Shown here: one piece after another, positions 1-7,357 of the stretch
How positions within the stretch are numbered: position 1 is the first letter of the stretch
Layout: each line of letters begins with the position of its first letter
Assembly: GCA_030837265.1 (NCBI GenBank)
Contig: JAUPKV010000304.1
Location: 1 to 15,428, forward strand
Length of the DNA stretch: 15,428 nucleotides
Source of the DNA: Methanobacteriota archaeon
GTDB lineage: Archaea > Halobacteriota > Methanosarcinia > Methanosarcinales > Methanosarcinaceae
Direction of reading: 5' to 3'
Notes under the pieces: model-generated
The model's input: only the letters and a program-made list of their open reading frames with translations
What the model was told of the DNA's origin: nothing
Database searches by the model: none
Position numbers and translations under genes: made by a program

Positions 1-348
1 AGTTCCTGCTTCAATAGGAGGATCTTCAGCATCTCCTTCATTGAAAATGCTTTCATACATTTTCTTGGTTGCTTTTTCTCTTGCTTTTGCAAGCATTTTC
101 TCAGAGAGGTCAAGCCCAGTGACATGATGACCCATTTCTGCAAATAAGAGCCCGATTTCACCTGTCCCGCAGCCTACATCAAGTACTTCCAGCCTACCTA
201 AGGGAAGCAGACTTTTAAATAGGGTTTTCCATGCTTCCCTTTCTATTTCACTATGGACTCCATACCCTTCTTTGTCGTCGTAGGTCTCGGATGAGATATC
301 CCAGACATGGGCAATATCCACTTTCGTCTGGTCATTCTGAATAGCCAT
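1..348 (-). CDS. Class I SAM-dependent methyltransferase, partial (N-terminal 116 residues)
   Basis: This is the N-terminal part of a Rossmann-fold methyltransferase; the C-terminus lies outside the window. The SAM-binding motif I reads VLDVGCGTG at residues 55-63, and the acidic end of strand 2 reads GLDLSEKML at residues 78-86, both typical of the Methyltransf_11/25 group (UbiE-like small-molecule methyltransferases). The N-terminal segment has WDISSETYDD (residues 16-25), seen in many such enzymes. The substrate cannot be told from this part. The ATG at 346-348 is the first in-frame start and has no clear Shine-Dalgarno sequence upstream. It lies 150 bases downstream of hdrB on the same strand; a T-rich stretch between them suggests separate transcription, so a functional link with Hdr is not implied. 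The family is certain; the function is unknown. Confidence 0.85.
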   Translation of the reverse strand, partial: MAIQNDQTKVDIAHVWDISSETYDDKEGYGVHSEIEREAWKTLFKSLLPLGRLEVLDVGCGTGEIGLLFAEMGHHVTGLDLSEKMLAKAREKATKKMYESIFNEGDAEDPPIEAGT

Positions 349-444
349 ATCTTGATTCTTCTCTAGTGTATTTCAATTAATGTAATAGTCCATTTTGCCT
401 ACAATGGTAACTTCTTAAAATTTTTTAGTAAATGATATGGCTAC

Positions 445-455
445 TAAAATAAAAA
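445..455 (-). terminator. Possible oligo-T terminator after hdrB
   Basis: Read on the minus strand, about 45 bases after the hdrB stop codon there is TTTTTATTTT (from AAAATAAAAA on the plus strand). Archaeal transcription can stop at such T-rich runs without a hairpin. I see no stem next to it. Weak call from base composition only. Confidence 0.35.
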
Positions 456-498
456 GGAGATACAAGAGATGTGACCTATTCACTTTAAAACATATATT

Positions 499-1443
499 TC
501 AGATTATCCCGTACTTCTCCAGAAATCCTTCGAGAGGCACGGAGTGTGTCTGGAAACCGCACACTTTGTAGGGATCGGCACCCATGGAAAGGGCTACAAA
601 CTGGGCAATGTTCATGTGCACAGTATCGTACTCTACCCCAAACTCTCTTTCGATTACTGGCTGATAACGGTCATACTGAATATGACAGTTAGGGCACATG
701 TGAATCATAAGTTCAACACCTGCTCTTTGCAGGCTGTCGAGTTTAGTTTTAGTGACCTGAAGAGAGGTTTTCTTATTTATATGTAGTTGAGCAAAGCCCA
801 TCCCGCAGGTAAGGGTGCGGTCTTCGTACCAGCGGACCATGTTTGCCCCGCACGCTACGGCTATGGTATCTATAAGCTGAGGATTTTCAGGGTTTCCTAA
901 AACGTCGAGGTACTTGACTTTATAGTAATGACAGGCATGGTGGGCTGCAGCTTTGACACCTGAAAAGTCGAATTTCTGATTTTCCTTAATTTGCTGGGCT
1001 TTACTCAGGAGGATCTCAACTGCATGAAAGAAGTTTTTCCTTGGGTCCATATCATTTTTTTCGTAAACAAGATCTGTAAGGCCTCGCTCTCTGAAAATGG
1101 AATTGACTTTTTCCCTGACCTCATTATCGGTATTAAGAACTTCACAGGCTTCTTTGTTTATAGCATAACAGGTTGAACAAAGACAGGTTATATTGGGATA
1201 CCCGCATCTTCTCGCAATGGCAAAATTGCGGGCTGCAATAGCCGTAGTTGTTAATCCCTCAAAAATATCAGTATAATGTCCGATCCCCGTACAGCAGGAC
1301 TGTTCATCATTTATGATATAATCTACTCCGAGCCTATCAAATACGTAACGAGTAGCCGTCTCTACTCCGGGATATTCCTGCCCGACCATGCAGCTTTTAA
1401 ATAATAAGAGCTGCCTGTCCGGTACATCCTCTATCGTTTTCAA
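499..1443 (-). CDS. hdrB: CoB-CoM heterodisulfide reductase subunit B (HdrB, soluble type)
   Basis: HdrB is the catalytic subunit that reduces CoM-S-S-CoB with two noncubane [4Fe-4S] clusters held by two CCG domains. The first CCG set is complete: C18, C50-C51, and CSTC at 89-92. The second has C171 and CPNC at 250-253, but the usual CC pair is Thr-Cys (LTCGMG, T212-C213), so one canonical ligand is missing; I checked this in the codons (ACC TGC). Length 314 is close to the family norm of about 290-310. The start codon is TTG at 1441-1443 with GGAG nine bases upstream; no other start lies between it and the conserved C18 segment, so the 47-base overlap with hdrC is real. The gene is last in hdrA-hdrC-hdrB. 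The order and the HdrA tail suggest the hdrA2C2B2 type of Methanosarcina, but I could not compare paralogues. Confidence 0.92.
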   Translation of the reverse strand: MKTIEDVPDRQLLLFKSCMVGQEYPGVETATRYVFDRLGVDYIINDEQSCCTGIGHYTDIFEGLTTTAIAARNFAIARRCGYPNITCLCSTCYAINKEACEVLNTDNEVREKVNSIFRERGLTDLVYEKNDMDPRKNFFHAVEILLSKAQQIKENQKFDFSGVKAAAHHACHYYKVKYLDVLGNPENPQLIDTIAVACGANMVRWYEDRTLTCGMGFAQLHINKKTSLQVTKTKLDSLQRAGVELMIHMCPNCHIQYDRYQPVIEREFGVEYDTVHMNIAQFVALSMGADPYKVCGFQTHSVPLEGFLEKYGII

Positions 1444-2107
1444 AGCCTAAATCTCCGCTCTCGTCTTCTTTTTTCACGCATTGGTTTTTCAGGAGCTGAT
1501 GCAGACGATTTTCCTGTATTTTTTCTTTGATCCATTTTTCCCTCTCAAAGTATCCTGTACCCTCCAGGATAGACTGAACTTCTCCACTATTTTTTCGGAC
1601 ATCTCTAGCACTGAGACCGAGCTCCAGACGAATTGTCTCAAGGTTCTTTTTAAATTCGGTCCAGCGCTCTCCGAGATCTCTTTCCATATTTTTTATCCCG
1701 GCTTCCGGAACTTTGCTGGCTCCATTTTCGGCAAGATATTCCCCGATCTCTACAAAATTCCCCACTTTCTCGACTCCAACGCCCTCATTGATAGCCATCT
1801 GCCGGAGTACCTGTACTATTGTCGCAGGGCTATTATTCCTGGGGCAGCGCAGGTTGCAGGAATAACAATAGAAGCAAGACCAGATCATTTCGGATTCGAG
1901 TATACTGCGGTCGTTTTCAAGTACTTTTTTTACAATTTGACGCGGACTGTAGTCTGTAAATCGGGCTGCGGGACAGGAAGCCGTGCAGGCGCCGCACTGA
2001 ATGCAGCGGTCAAGCCCTAAAGAGGCAGGCGTACGGATGCTTTCCTTTGCAGTCTCTGCAAGGGTTCTACATTTCGGAGTATCATATTTGTTTACATATT
2101 CTGTCAT
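1397..2107 (-). CDS. hdrC: CoB-CoM heterodisulfide reductase subunit C (HdrC)
   Basis: HdrC is the iron-sulfur subunit that passes electrons from HdrA to HdrB. Two ferredoxin-type motifs are visible: CIQCGACTASCP (C35, C38, C41, C45) and CFYCYSCNLRCP (C78, C81, C84, C88), each expected to hold a [4Fe-4S] cluster. After residue ~110 comes a helical region typical of HdrC, then a charged tail from about 190 to 236. At 236 residues it is longer than the ~185 I expect for a plain HdrC; the last ~15 residues are encoded in the overlap with hdrB. The ATG overlaps the hdrA stop as ATGA (2104-2107), and GGAGAGATGATC lies just upstream, so translation is coupled to hdrA. Membership in the soluble Hdr complex is secure; the role of the tail is unknown. 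Confidence 0.93.
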   Translation of the reverse strand: MTEYVNKYDTPKCRTLAETAKESIRTPASLGLDRCIQCGACTASCPAARFTDYSPRQIVKKVLENDRSILESEMIWSCFYCYSCNLRCPRNNSPATIVQVLRQMAINEGVGVEKVGNFVEIGEYLAENGASKVPEAGIKNMERDLGERWTEFKKNLETIRLELGLSARDVRKNSGEVQSILEGTGYFEREKWIKEKIQENRLHQLLKNQCVKKEDESGDLGFENDRGCTGQAALII

Positions 2108-4521
2108 CCGATCATCTCTCCTTCCCGGGCAAGAGTGGTGAAAGCTCCTGCAAGCCCTCTGGTATTAGGCACATAAGCTTTCTTGAAATAGAGTTTGTTT
2201 CCTGAATCTCCAAGTTCTTTTTTCAATTTTTCAAAATGATTGACAGTTAAGGGATATAGCAATTGGGCTTTCGGGCTATCAGGAGGGTCTTCTATAAAAA
2301 GAATAGAAGACGCCCCATGTTTGAAGGCATGAAGCAGCAGTTCTTTGTCCAGTACCAGGCTTGTAGGTACTTTGATTAACTTGACATTTGAAGGATAAAC
2401 AAGCAAACTGTTGCCTATGTTATCGCAGGTCAGATATGCGATCCCACTGTTTACGAAACCCAGGAGGTCTCCCTCCTTAAGTACCCCTTCAATTTCAGCC
2501 TTTAATTGAGTCTTTGTAAAGCCTGCAATCTGGATAGCCGAATTTTGACAGAGTTCAGTACAGTGTCCGCAGCCTGAACATATGAGTGGGTCTACGACAA
2601 TCCTTCCACTCTCATTTAATGAAAGTGCCTCGAAGGGGCATTTAAGGCACTCCCCGCATTTAGTGCAGAGCAATTGATTGATAGCTGGAATTTCATTTGT
2701 CAGTGCCTTAGGACTGTCCGTGATAAAGGCCCTTGCCCTTACGGCTGCAAGCCCTGCCTGTGCAATGGTATCCGTTACATCTTTCGGGCTCTGAGCAGTG
2801 CCGCAGACAAAGATCCCGTCTGTTGAGCTGTCTACGGGTTTCAGTTTGGAGTGCCTCTCCTTAATAAAGCCGTTTTCATCCTGGCTTATGTTCAATATAC
2901 TGGCAATTTTTTTTGTCCCTTCGGAAGGGATCATAGCTGCGGAGAGTACAACGAGATCTGCAGGAAGTTCCTTTATCTGCTGGTTCAGAGTATCTTCAAT
3001 TCTTACAATAAGGCTCTTATCTGGTTTCTCGATGATTTCGGCAGGTCTTCCCCTCACAAATCTTACTCCCAGGTCCTGCACCGTCCGATAGTAATTCTCA
3101 TAAAAGCCAAGAGCTCGGAGATCAACATAGCAAATCGTGATTTCTGCATCCGGATATTTTTTTATTATAAGGCTTGCGTGTTTCAGGGCTGCCATGCAGC
3201 AGTACCTGGAGCAATAGCGGTTTCCCCCCTCTTTTTCGTCCCTTGAGCCCACGCACTGGATCATAACTATCTTTTTAGGTGTTCGGACGTCATTGGAATA
3301 ATCAAAATCACTTTCCTTAGTGTTTCCACCTGAACAGGTACCTGTTGAAGATTTTAAGGTATCATAAGCCGTATTAATATCAGAAGGCTTGAGCAATGTC
3401 CCCTTAGTAGGGCCGTTGATTCCGAGCATTCTGGCAAGTTCCATCTGAGTCATCACATTTTCAAAAGTCCCGTATCCGTACTGGGGCTTCCGGGACGGAT
3501 CATACTCCTCAAAACCGGTAGCAGCGATTACTGCACCGACATTCAATTCAATGATCTCTTCTTTTTGCGAAAAATCAATTGCACCGGACTTACAGACTTC
3601 AACACATTTTCCGCAAGTCTCGCCTTTCAACTGAAGACAATGATCAGGGTCTATACAGTAAGTCTTGGGAACCGATTGGGAAAAACGCAGAGAAATTGCT
3701 TTTTTATCCACATTTCCGCAGTTGAATTCATTTTCAATGAGAACAGGACAGACACGGCTGCATCTACCACAGCCTGTACAGTTATCGTGTACATACCTCG
3801 GCTTTTTTCGGAGCCTGACTGTAAAGTTGCCAGCGCTCCCGCTTAAGCGTTCCACTTCAGTCCAGGTTAAAAGGGTTATTCTGGGATTAGCTGCTACCTC
3901 GTTCATCAGCGGGCTCAATGAGCACATTGAACACTCTTCCGCAAGCTTATCAGGAGAAAAGACCTTACCGATTTTCGCCATATTTCCACCTATACTTGAA
4001 TTCTTCTCGACAAGGTAGGTAGAAATTCCGGTGTCTGCGAGATTCAGTGCAGCGGTTATTCCTGCAATTCCTCCACCAATAACAAGCGCCTGTGGAGCGA
4101 TATCTACTTTTATTTCTTCAAGTGGCTCGAGTTTTTCCAGACGTCGGAGTTTTCCCCGGATAAGGGAGAGAGCTTTTTCCGTAGCTTCGGCTTTATCCGG
4201 ATGGACCCAGGAACAATGTTCCCTCAGGTTTGCAATCTCCAGCACCGCCCTGTTCAGTCCTGCTTCCTGAATATACCTTTTAAAGAGAGAACCGTGTTTG
4301 GAGGGAGTGCACGAACCTATGACTATGCGGTCTAGATGCCCTTCGGAAATCTTATTTTTTATGAGGGCCTGTCCTTCGCTCGAACAGAGATACTCATAAT
4401 CGAAGGTAGGAATCCCTTCTGCCTTGAGGGCATTCTTAATAAAATTTATATCAATGTGTTCCGAGATATTACCGCTGCAATGGCAGATAAAAACAGCGGC
4501 TTTGTCCAGTACATTATTCAT
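2104..4521 (-). CDS. hdrA: CoB-CoM heterodisulfide reductase subunit A (HdrA) with MvhD-like C-terminal extension
   Basis: HdrA is the FAD-containing, electron-bifurcating subunit. Domains in order: N-terminal Cys-containing domain (C13, C15, C46, C71, C103); FAD Rossmann fold with IGGGIAGITAALNLA from 148; ECSMCSLSP at 196-204; inserted ferredoxin domain with cysteines at 248-258 and 295-310; a second thioredoxin-reductase-like part containing QCVGSRD (422-428) and YCSRYCC (436-442); C-terminal 2[4Fe-4S] ferredoxin (619-628 and 648-658); then about 140 residues aligning by eye with MvhD/FlpD. In that tail the usual [2Fe-2S] cysteines are replaced, with only C699 left. An extra Ser/Thr/Asp-rich stretch (about 384-414) precedes the KKIVMIQCVGSRD strand. 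The ATG sits about 21 bases from a TATA box, so the mRNA is nearly leaderless. First gene of hdrA-hdrC-hdrB; the fused MvhD-like tail resembles HdrA2 of Methanosarcina. Confidence 0.94.
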   Translation of the reverse strand: MNNVLDKAAVFICHCSGNISEHIDINFIKNALKAEGIPTFDYEYLCSSEGQALIKNKISEGHLDRIVIGSCTPSKHGSLFKRYIQEAGLNRAVLEIANLREHCSWVHPDKAEATEKALSLIRGKLRRLEKLEPLEEIKVDIAPQALVIGGGIAGITAALNLADTGISTYLVEKNSSIGGNMAKIGKVFSPDKLAEECSMCSLSPLMNEVAANPRITLLTWTEVERLSGSAGNFTVRLRKKPRYVHDNCTGCGRCSRVCPVLIENEFNCGNVDKKAISLRFSQSVPKTYCIDPDHCLQLKGETCGKCVEVCKSGAIDFSQKEEIIELNVGAVIAATGFEEYDPSRKPQYGYGTFENVMTQMELARMLGINGPTKGTLLKPSDINTAYDTLKSSTGTCSGGNTKESDFDYSNDVRTPKKIVMIQCVGSRDEKEGGNRYCSRYCCMAALKHASLIIKKYPDAEITICYVDLRALGFYENYYRTVQDLGVRFVRGRPAEIIEKPDKSLIVRIEDTLNQQIKELPADLVVLSAAMIPSEGTKKIASILNISQDENGFIKERHSKLKPVDSSTDGIFVCGTAQSPKDVTDTIAQAGLAAVRARAFITDSPKALTNEIPAINQLLCTKCGECLKCPFEALSLNESGRIVVDPLICSGCGHCTELCQNSAIQIAGFTKTQLKAEIEGVLKEGDLLGFVNSGIAYLTCDNIGNSLLVYPSNVKLIKVPTSLVLDKELLLHAFKHGASSILFIEDPPDSPKAQLLYPLTVNHFEKLKKELGDSGNKLYFKKAYVPNTRGLAGAFTTLAREGEMIG

Positions 4522-4541
4522 TACATCAAATATTTCAGTGA

Positions 4542-4553
4542 TTTATATATAAA
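4542..4553 (-). promoter_or_regulatory. TATA box of the hdrACB operon
   Basis: The 12-base palindrome TTTATATATAAA matches the methanogen TATA consensus. Its centre lies about 26 bases from the hdrA ATG, so the predicted transcription start falls at or within a few bases of the start codon. No Shine-Dalgarno sequence precedes hdrA, which fits a leaderless transcript. Confidence 0.65.
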
Positions 4554-4582
4554 ATTTGCCAAAACATGTAAATTAATTGCCC

Positions 4583-4643
4583 AAAAGGATAATTTTTTAT
4601 AGAAAATTACATAAAAAGGATAGTTTTTCATCGAAAAGTATAA
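4583..4643. repeat. 31-bp tandem direct repeat upstream of hdrA
   Basis: Two adjacent copies start at 4583 and 4614. Both begin AAAAGGATA, and they agree at about 24 of 30 positions. Each copy holds an imperfect dyad: TAATTTT-6-AAAATTA at 4590-4609 is perfect, and the second copy keeps it with one mismatch. The repeat lies about 30 bases upstream of the hdrA TATA box, where archaeal activators or repressors often bind. The operator role is an inference. Confidence 0.5.
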
Positions 4644-5008
4644 TTTTATTAATTTCATCTTAATTTACATCTGTACATTCTTAATTACCAGTCCTTATGA
4701 CTTAAAATGTTTTTATTCCTTATATTTATTACGAGTAATTTTACAGTATTATTTAAAAAGTCCGCAAACATTATGAATTATTTATTATTTGAAGTATTAT
4801 TTTATCTAGCTTTACAAAAGATCATGATGTTATAGTGTCAAAAAGTTTTTATGGGCATATAATTATATATATGGAGAAAGTATTATTAATAAAACAAACT
4901 GAAGAAAGCAGAATTTATTGGATACTCTACATATCAGAAACTCATATGAATAGAAATATATTAAATAAGATATAGGAAATATTATACTACACGATCCAAT
5001 TGAAGTGA

Positions 5009-5016
5009 TTTATAAC
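5009..5016 (+). promoter_or_regulatory. Possible TATA box of the winged-helix regulator
   Basis: TTTATAAC lies 82 bases before the ATG at 5098, giving a predicted leader of about 60 bases. The match is fair, but the region is AT-rich and other boxes are possible. Confidence 0.35.
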
Positions 5017-5097
5017 AGTGATATGTTTCTATTGATCTGATAAACTTGACAAAATGGTACCAGAAGCGAACATAAGTTTCTCTTCAGAATAAGGTAG

Positions 5098-5499
5098 ATG
5101 ATAGTTGTGGCAGATAATGGGTTTAAATCAGAAGAAGATGACTTTAAAATGGGAGACATTGAATACGAAATGGTAGAGCTGCTGAGGAGGCTTAATATAA
5201 ACAGGCCTGTTGCTTTCACTCTTGCATGTCTCTCCAAAGGAGAGGAGATTTCTTCTCAGAGTATCGAGATGGTATCAGGATTAAGGCAACCGGAAGTCAG
5301 TATTGCAATGCGTTATCTTCGAGAAAATAACTGGATAAACATGAGGGAAGAAAAGAAGAACCTGGGCAAAGGCAGGCCAGTCAAGCTCTACAAACTAACG
5401 GTTCCAATGGAAATGATTATTGATTCGATAGAAGAAAATGTAATGGCTGAAAGCAGGAACGTACTTCAGAACATAGAACGTCTTAAGAATCTATCTTAA
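5098..5499 (+). CDS. Winged-helix DNA-binding transcriptional regulator
   Basis: A 133-residue cytoplasmic protein with one winged helix-turn-helix domain. The predicted recognition part is ISSQSIEMVSGLRQPEVSIA (residues 51-70), followed by a helix (MRYLRENNWI) and a basic wing around KNLGKGRPVKLYKLT. The C-terminal ~30 residues (MEMIIDSIEENVMAESRNVL) look helical and could dimerise. The pattern fits the archaeal ArsR/TrmB-like predicted regulators, without sensor domain or metal-binding cysteines (its single Cys is in the core). The ATG at 5098 follows AAGGT; Met18 at 5149 is an alternative start that would keep the whole domain. It is divergent from hdrACB and upstream of purSQ, so either could be a target; this is inference from position only. 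Confidence 0.8.
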   Translation: MIVVADNGFKSEEDDFKMGDIEYEMVELLRRLNINRPVAFTLACLSKGEEISSQSIEMVSGLRQPEVSIAMRYLRENNWINMREEKKNLGKGRPVKLYKLTVPMEMIIDSIEENVMAESRNVLQNIERLKNLS

Positions 5500-5918
5500 A
5501 ACACGTTATAAATTGAGATATTATCGCGTTTTGAATAAGATAACATGCTCCTTTAAGTCAGGTAATTTTTTATTCGTATTCAAAGCTGTTTAGATCCCAT
5601 GCACTTCTCATTCATTCAGGGAAACATTTTTTTATCTCAGTTTTTTCGAATGTAGAAATGAAAAGAGAGTTTAACTGAGGTCCTATTTTAATTGTATAAA
5701 TATTTGCAAAGTAGATAATCTCAACTTCATTTACATTCAAACCGATCTTATAAACTTAGCAGAAAGATGTTCTGAAAGTTTGAGTTCAAATTTTTATAGG
5801 GAATCTTTTTATCCAGAGCCCTCAATATACGCAACGTTTTTAAACATCTTACATTATTATCATCGCTCAAGTTTATTTTTTAATGCAGATAAATTTAAAA
5901 TTTAATTGAGGCTTAATA
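5500..5918. other. Intergenic region between regulator and purS
   Basis: A 419-base AT-rich spacer. Just after the regulator stop, AAAACACG and CGCGTTTT form a weak inverted repeat (about 5497-5536), and a T-run at 5566-5571 could end transcription. Several TATA-like stretches (for example near 5790 and 5825-5880) could serve purS, but none is clearly best. I see no coding region or recognisable RNA. Confidence 0.4.
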
Positions 5919-6170
5919 ATGCAGTACCAGGCAACAGTAACAATTGAACAGAAAGCAGGCATACTTGACCCTGAAGGTGCAACAGCAAAAAGAGCTCTCG
6001 GGCATCTTGGCTATGATGTAAGTAGCGTAAAGACCGCAAAGCTCTATGAAATTGTGCTAGAAGCCGAATCTTCAGAAATAGCAGAGCAAAAGGTCGATGA
6101 AATGTGCCAGAAACTTATTGCAAATCCAATCATCCACAACTACATAATCAAGTTAAAGGAGCTTAGCTGA
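5919..6170 (+). CDS. purS: Phosphoribosylformylglycinamidine synthase subunit PurS
   Basis: PurS is the small subunit of FGAM synthase, the fourth step of purine synthesis; its dimer bridges PurL and PurQ and helps ammonia transfer. The 83-residue length is typical. The sequence shows the family pattern: a first β-strand (YQATVTIEQKAGILDPEGAT), the conserved ILDPEG...A..ALGHLGY segment (residues 15-32), and a C-terminal strand ending in NPIIHNYIIK. The ATG at 5919 has GAGG eight bases upstream. purQ begins two bases after its stop codon, so the two are co-translated. PurL is not in this window. Confidence 0.95.
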   Translation: MQYQATVTIEQKAGILDPEGATAKRALGHLGYDVSSVKTAKLYEIVLEAESSEIAEQKVDEMCQKLIANPIIHNYIIKLKELS

Positions 6171-6172
6171 AA

Positions 6173-6871
6173 ATGAAGATAGCCATTATTCAGTTCGGAG
6201 GCACAAACTGCGATCAGGATGTCCTCTATATCCTGAGAGACGTCATGGGTCTGGATGCCGAGACTGTCTGGTACAAACAGGAAGATCTGACTGGTTTTGA
6301 TGGAGTTGTAATTCCAGGGGGTTTTTCCTACGGAGATTATCTTAGGGCAGGAGCAATCGCTGCACGCACTCCTATTATGGATTCAGTAAAAGTACTTGCA
6401 GCCAAAGGAAAACCTGTTATAGGGATCTGCAACGGTTTCCAGGTGCTTACTGAAGCTCGACTTCTTGAAGGAGCTCTTACGACTAATGAATATCCTAAAT
6501 TCAGGTGTCAATGGACAAATCTCAGGGTAGAAACAGTGGATACGCCCTTTACCTCTAAGTTTAAGAAAGGTGAGCTTATCAAGATGCCTATTGCCCATAT
6601 GGAAGGGAAGTTCTATTCAGAAGAGGAAAACCTTGCTGAACTTGATGAACAAAATCAGGTTGTCTTTCGTTATGTAGATGAAAACGGAAAAGTAACAGAT
6701 GCGGCTAATCCGAATGGTTCTCTCGAAAACATCGCAGGAATAGTTAATGCTTCTCGAAATATTTTAGGCTTAATGCCTCACCCGGAGAGGGCTTCAGAAT
6801 CAATTCTTGGCTCCGATGACGGCCTACGGATTTTTGAGTCAATGGCTGACTACATTACTGAAAAATTCTAA
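6173..6871 (+). CDS. purQ: Phosphoribosylformylglycinamidine synthase subunit PurQ (glutaminase)
   Basis: PurQ hydrolyses glutamine and channels ammonia to PurL, which converts FGAR to FGAM. It is a class I glutamine amidotransferase: the nucleophile elbow is GICNGFQ with Cys86, and the His-Glu pair lies in MPHPERA (His203, Glu205). The N-terminus MKIAIIQFGGTNCDQD and the oxyanion segment VIPGGFSYGDYLR (46-58) are typical of PurQ rather than other amidotransferases. Length 232 is usual for the stand-alone archaeal/Bacillus form. AAAGGAG lies about 12 bases before the ATG, inside the end of purS. T-rich DNA follows the stop codon. Confidence 0.96.
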   Translation: MKIAIIQFGGTNCDQDVLYILRDVMGLDAETVWYKQEDLTGFDGVVIPGGFSYGDYLRAGAIAARTPIMDSVKVLAAKGKPVIGICNGFQVLTEARLLEGALTTNEYPKFRCQWTNLRVETVDTPFTSKFKKGELIKMPIAHMEGKFYSEEENLAELDEQNQVVFRYVDENGKVTDAANPNGSLENIAGIVNASRNILGLMPHPERASESILGSDDGLRIFESMADYITEKF

Positions 6872-6904
6872 TGTATTTTAAATTTTAACTTTTATTATAA
6901 TTCA

Positions 6905-6924
6905 TTTTTTATTCTTTTTGTTTT
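6905..6924 (+). terminator. Oligo-T terminator after purQ
   Basis: Three T-runs (6905-6910, 6915-6919, 6921-6924) lie 34-53 bases after the purQ stop codon. T-runs without a stem are the usual archaeal termination signal. No hairpin is visible beside them. Confidence 0.5.
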
Positions 6925-7320
6925 CTGGAATACTGTTATTTTCAAGCTCATAGATAAGTATCAGTATTTTGTTAAGTAATTTATAGGGCAACAAAGGTTT
7001 AATACTGTAAATGTTTCTAAAAATATCAATAACAATAGGCAAATTCCAATAAAAGTTTACCAATCATAATCTAAGTGAAGTTTTCATTTATAAACATGAG
7101 AAGAAGCAGAAATATTTCTATTAAATGTTTCATAAATGATATAAAAAACTTACTATTTTATAATGATTCATAAGATGGGAAATAAACCTTCATATCCTTT
7201 TTTGAAAATTAATTATTGAATTTTAATTCCTCATGCGTATTTTTTAAAACCGAATTTTAATTCATAATATATTTACCAAGTTCTTAATTTCTTTATTGTT
7301 AGATACTTTGGACAGAAATG

Positions 7321-7326
7321 TTATAA
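7321..7326 (+). promoter_or_regulatory. Possible TATA box of the exported-protein/regulator pair
   Basis: TTATAA within AATGTTATAAGC lies about 22 bases before the GGTGA ribosome binding site (7349-7353). A start site near 7346 would give a very short leader just including that site. Weak match. Confidence 0.3.
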
Positions 7327-7357
7327 GCACAGTTTCTAACCCTTTTTTGGTGATTCA

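Larger units (their letters stand above)
4522..5097. other. Divergent intergenic region hdrA / HTH regulator
   Basis: This 576-base AT-rich spacer holds the hdrA TATA box and the 31-bp repeat at its left end, a TATA-rich stretch near 4855-4872, and a TATA-like box at 5009-5016 for the regulator. A 34-codon open frame at 4871-4975 starts right after the TATA-rich stretch but has no recognisable product. I see no RNA gene. Confidence 0.5.
6872..7357. other. AT-rich intergenic region between purQ and the exported-protein gene
   Basis: A 486-base spacer with no open frame of note. It holds the T-rich terminator near 6905 and two copies of the near-palindrome GAATTTTAATTC (7218-7229 and 7252-7263, 34 bases apart). 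A TATA-like TTATAA at 7321-7326 lies about 32 bases before the TTG start of the next gene. No RNA gene was recognised. Confidence 0.4.

Noticed and set aside
1481..2020. 179-codon open frame on the plus strand opposite hdrC
   Set aside because: It lies fully opposite a gene with clear ferredoxin motifs and its product has no recognisable pattern.
4871..4975. 34-codon open frame right after a TATA-rich stretch
   Set aside because: No ribosome binding site, no recognisable product, and AT-rich DNA makes such frames likely by chance.
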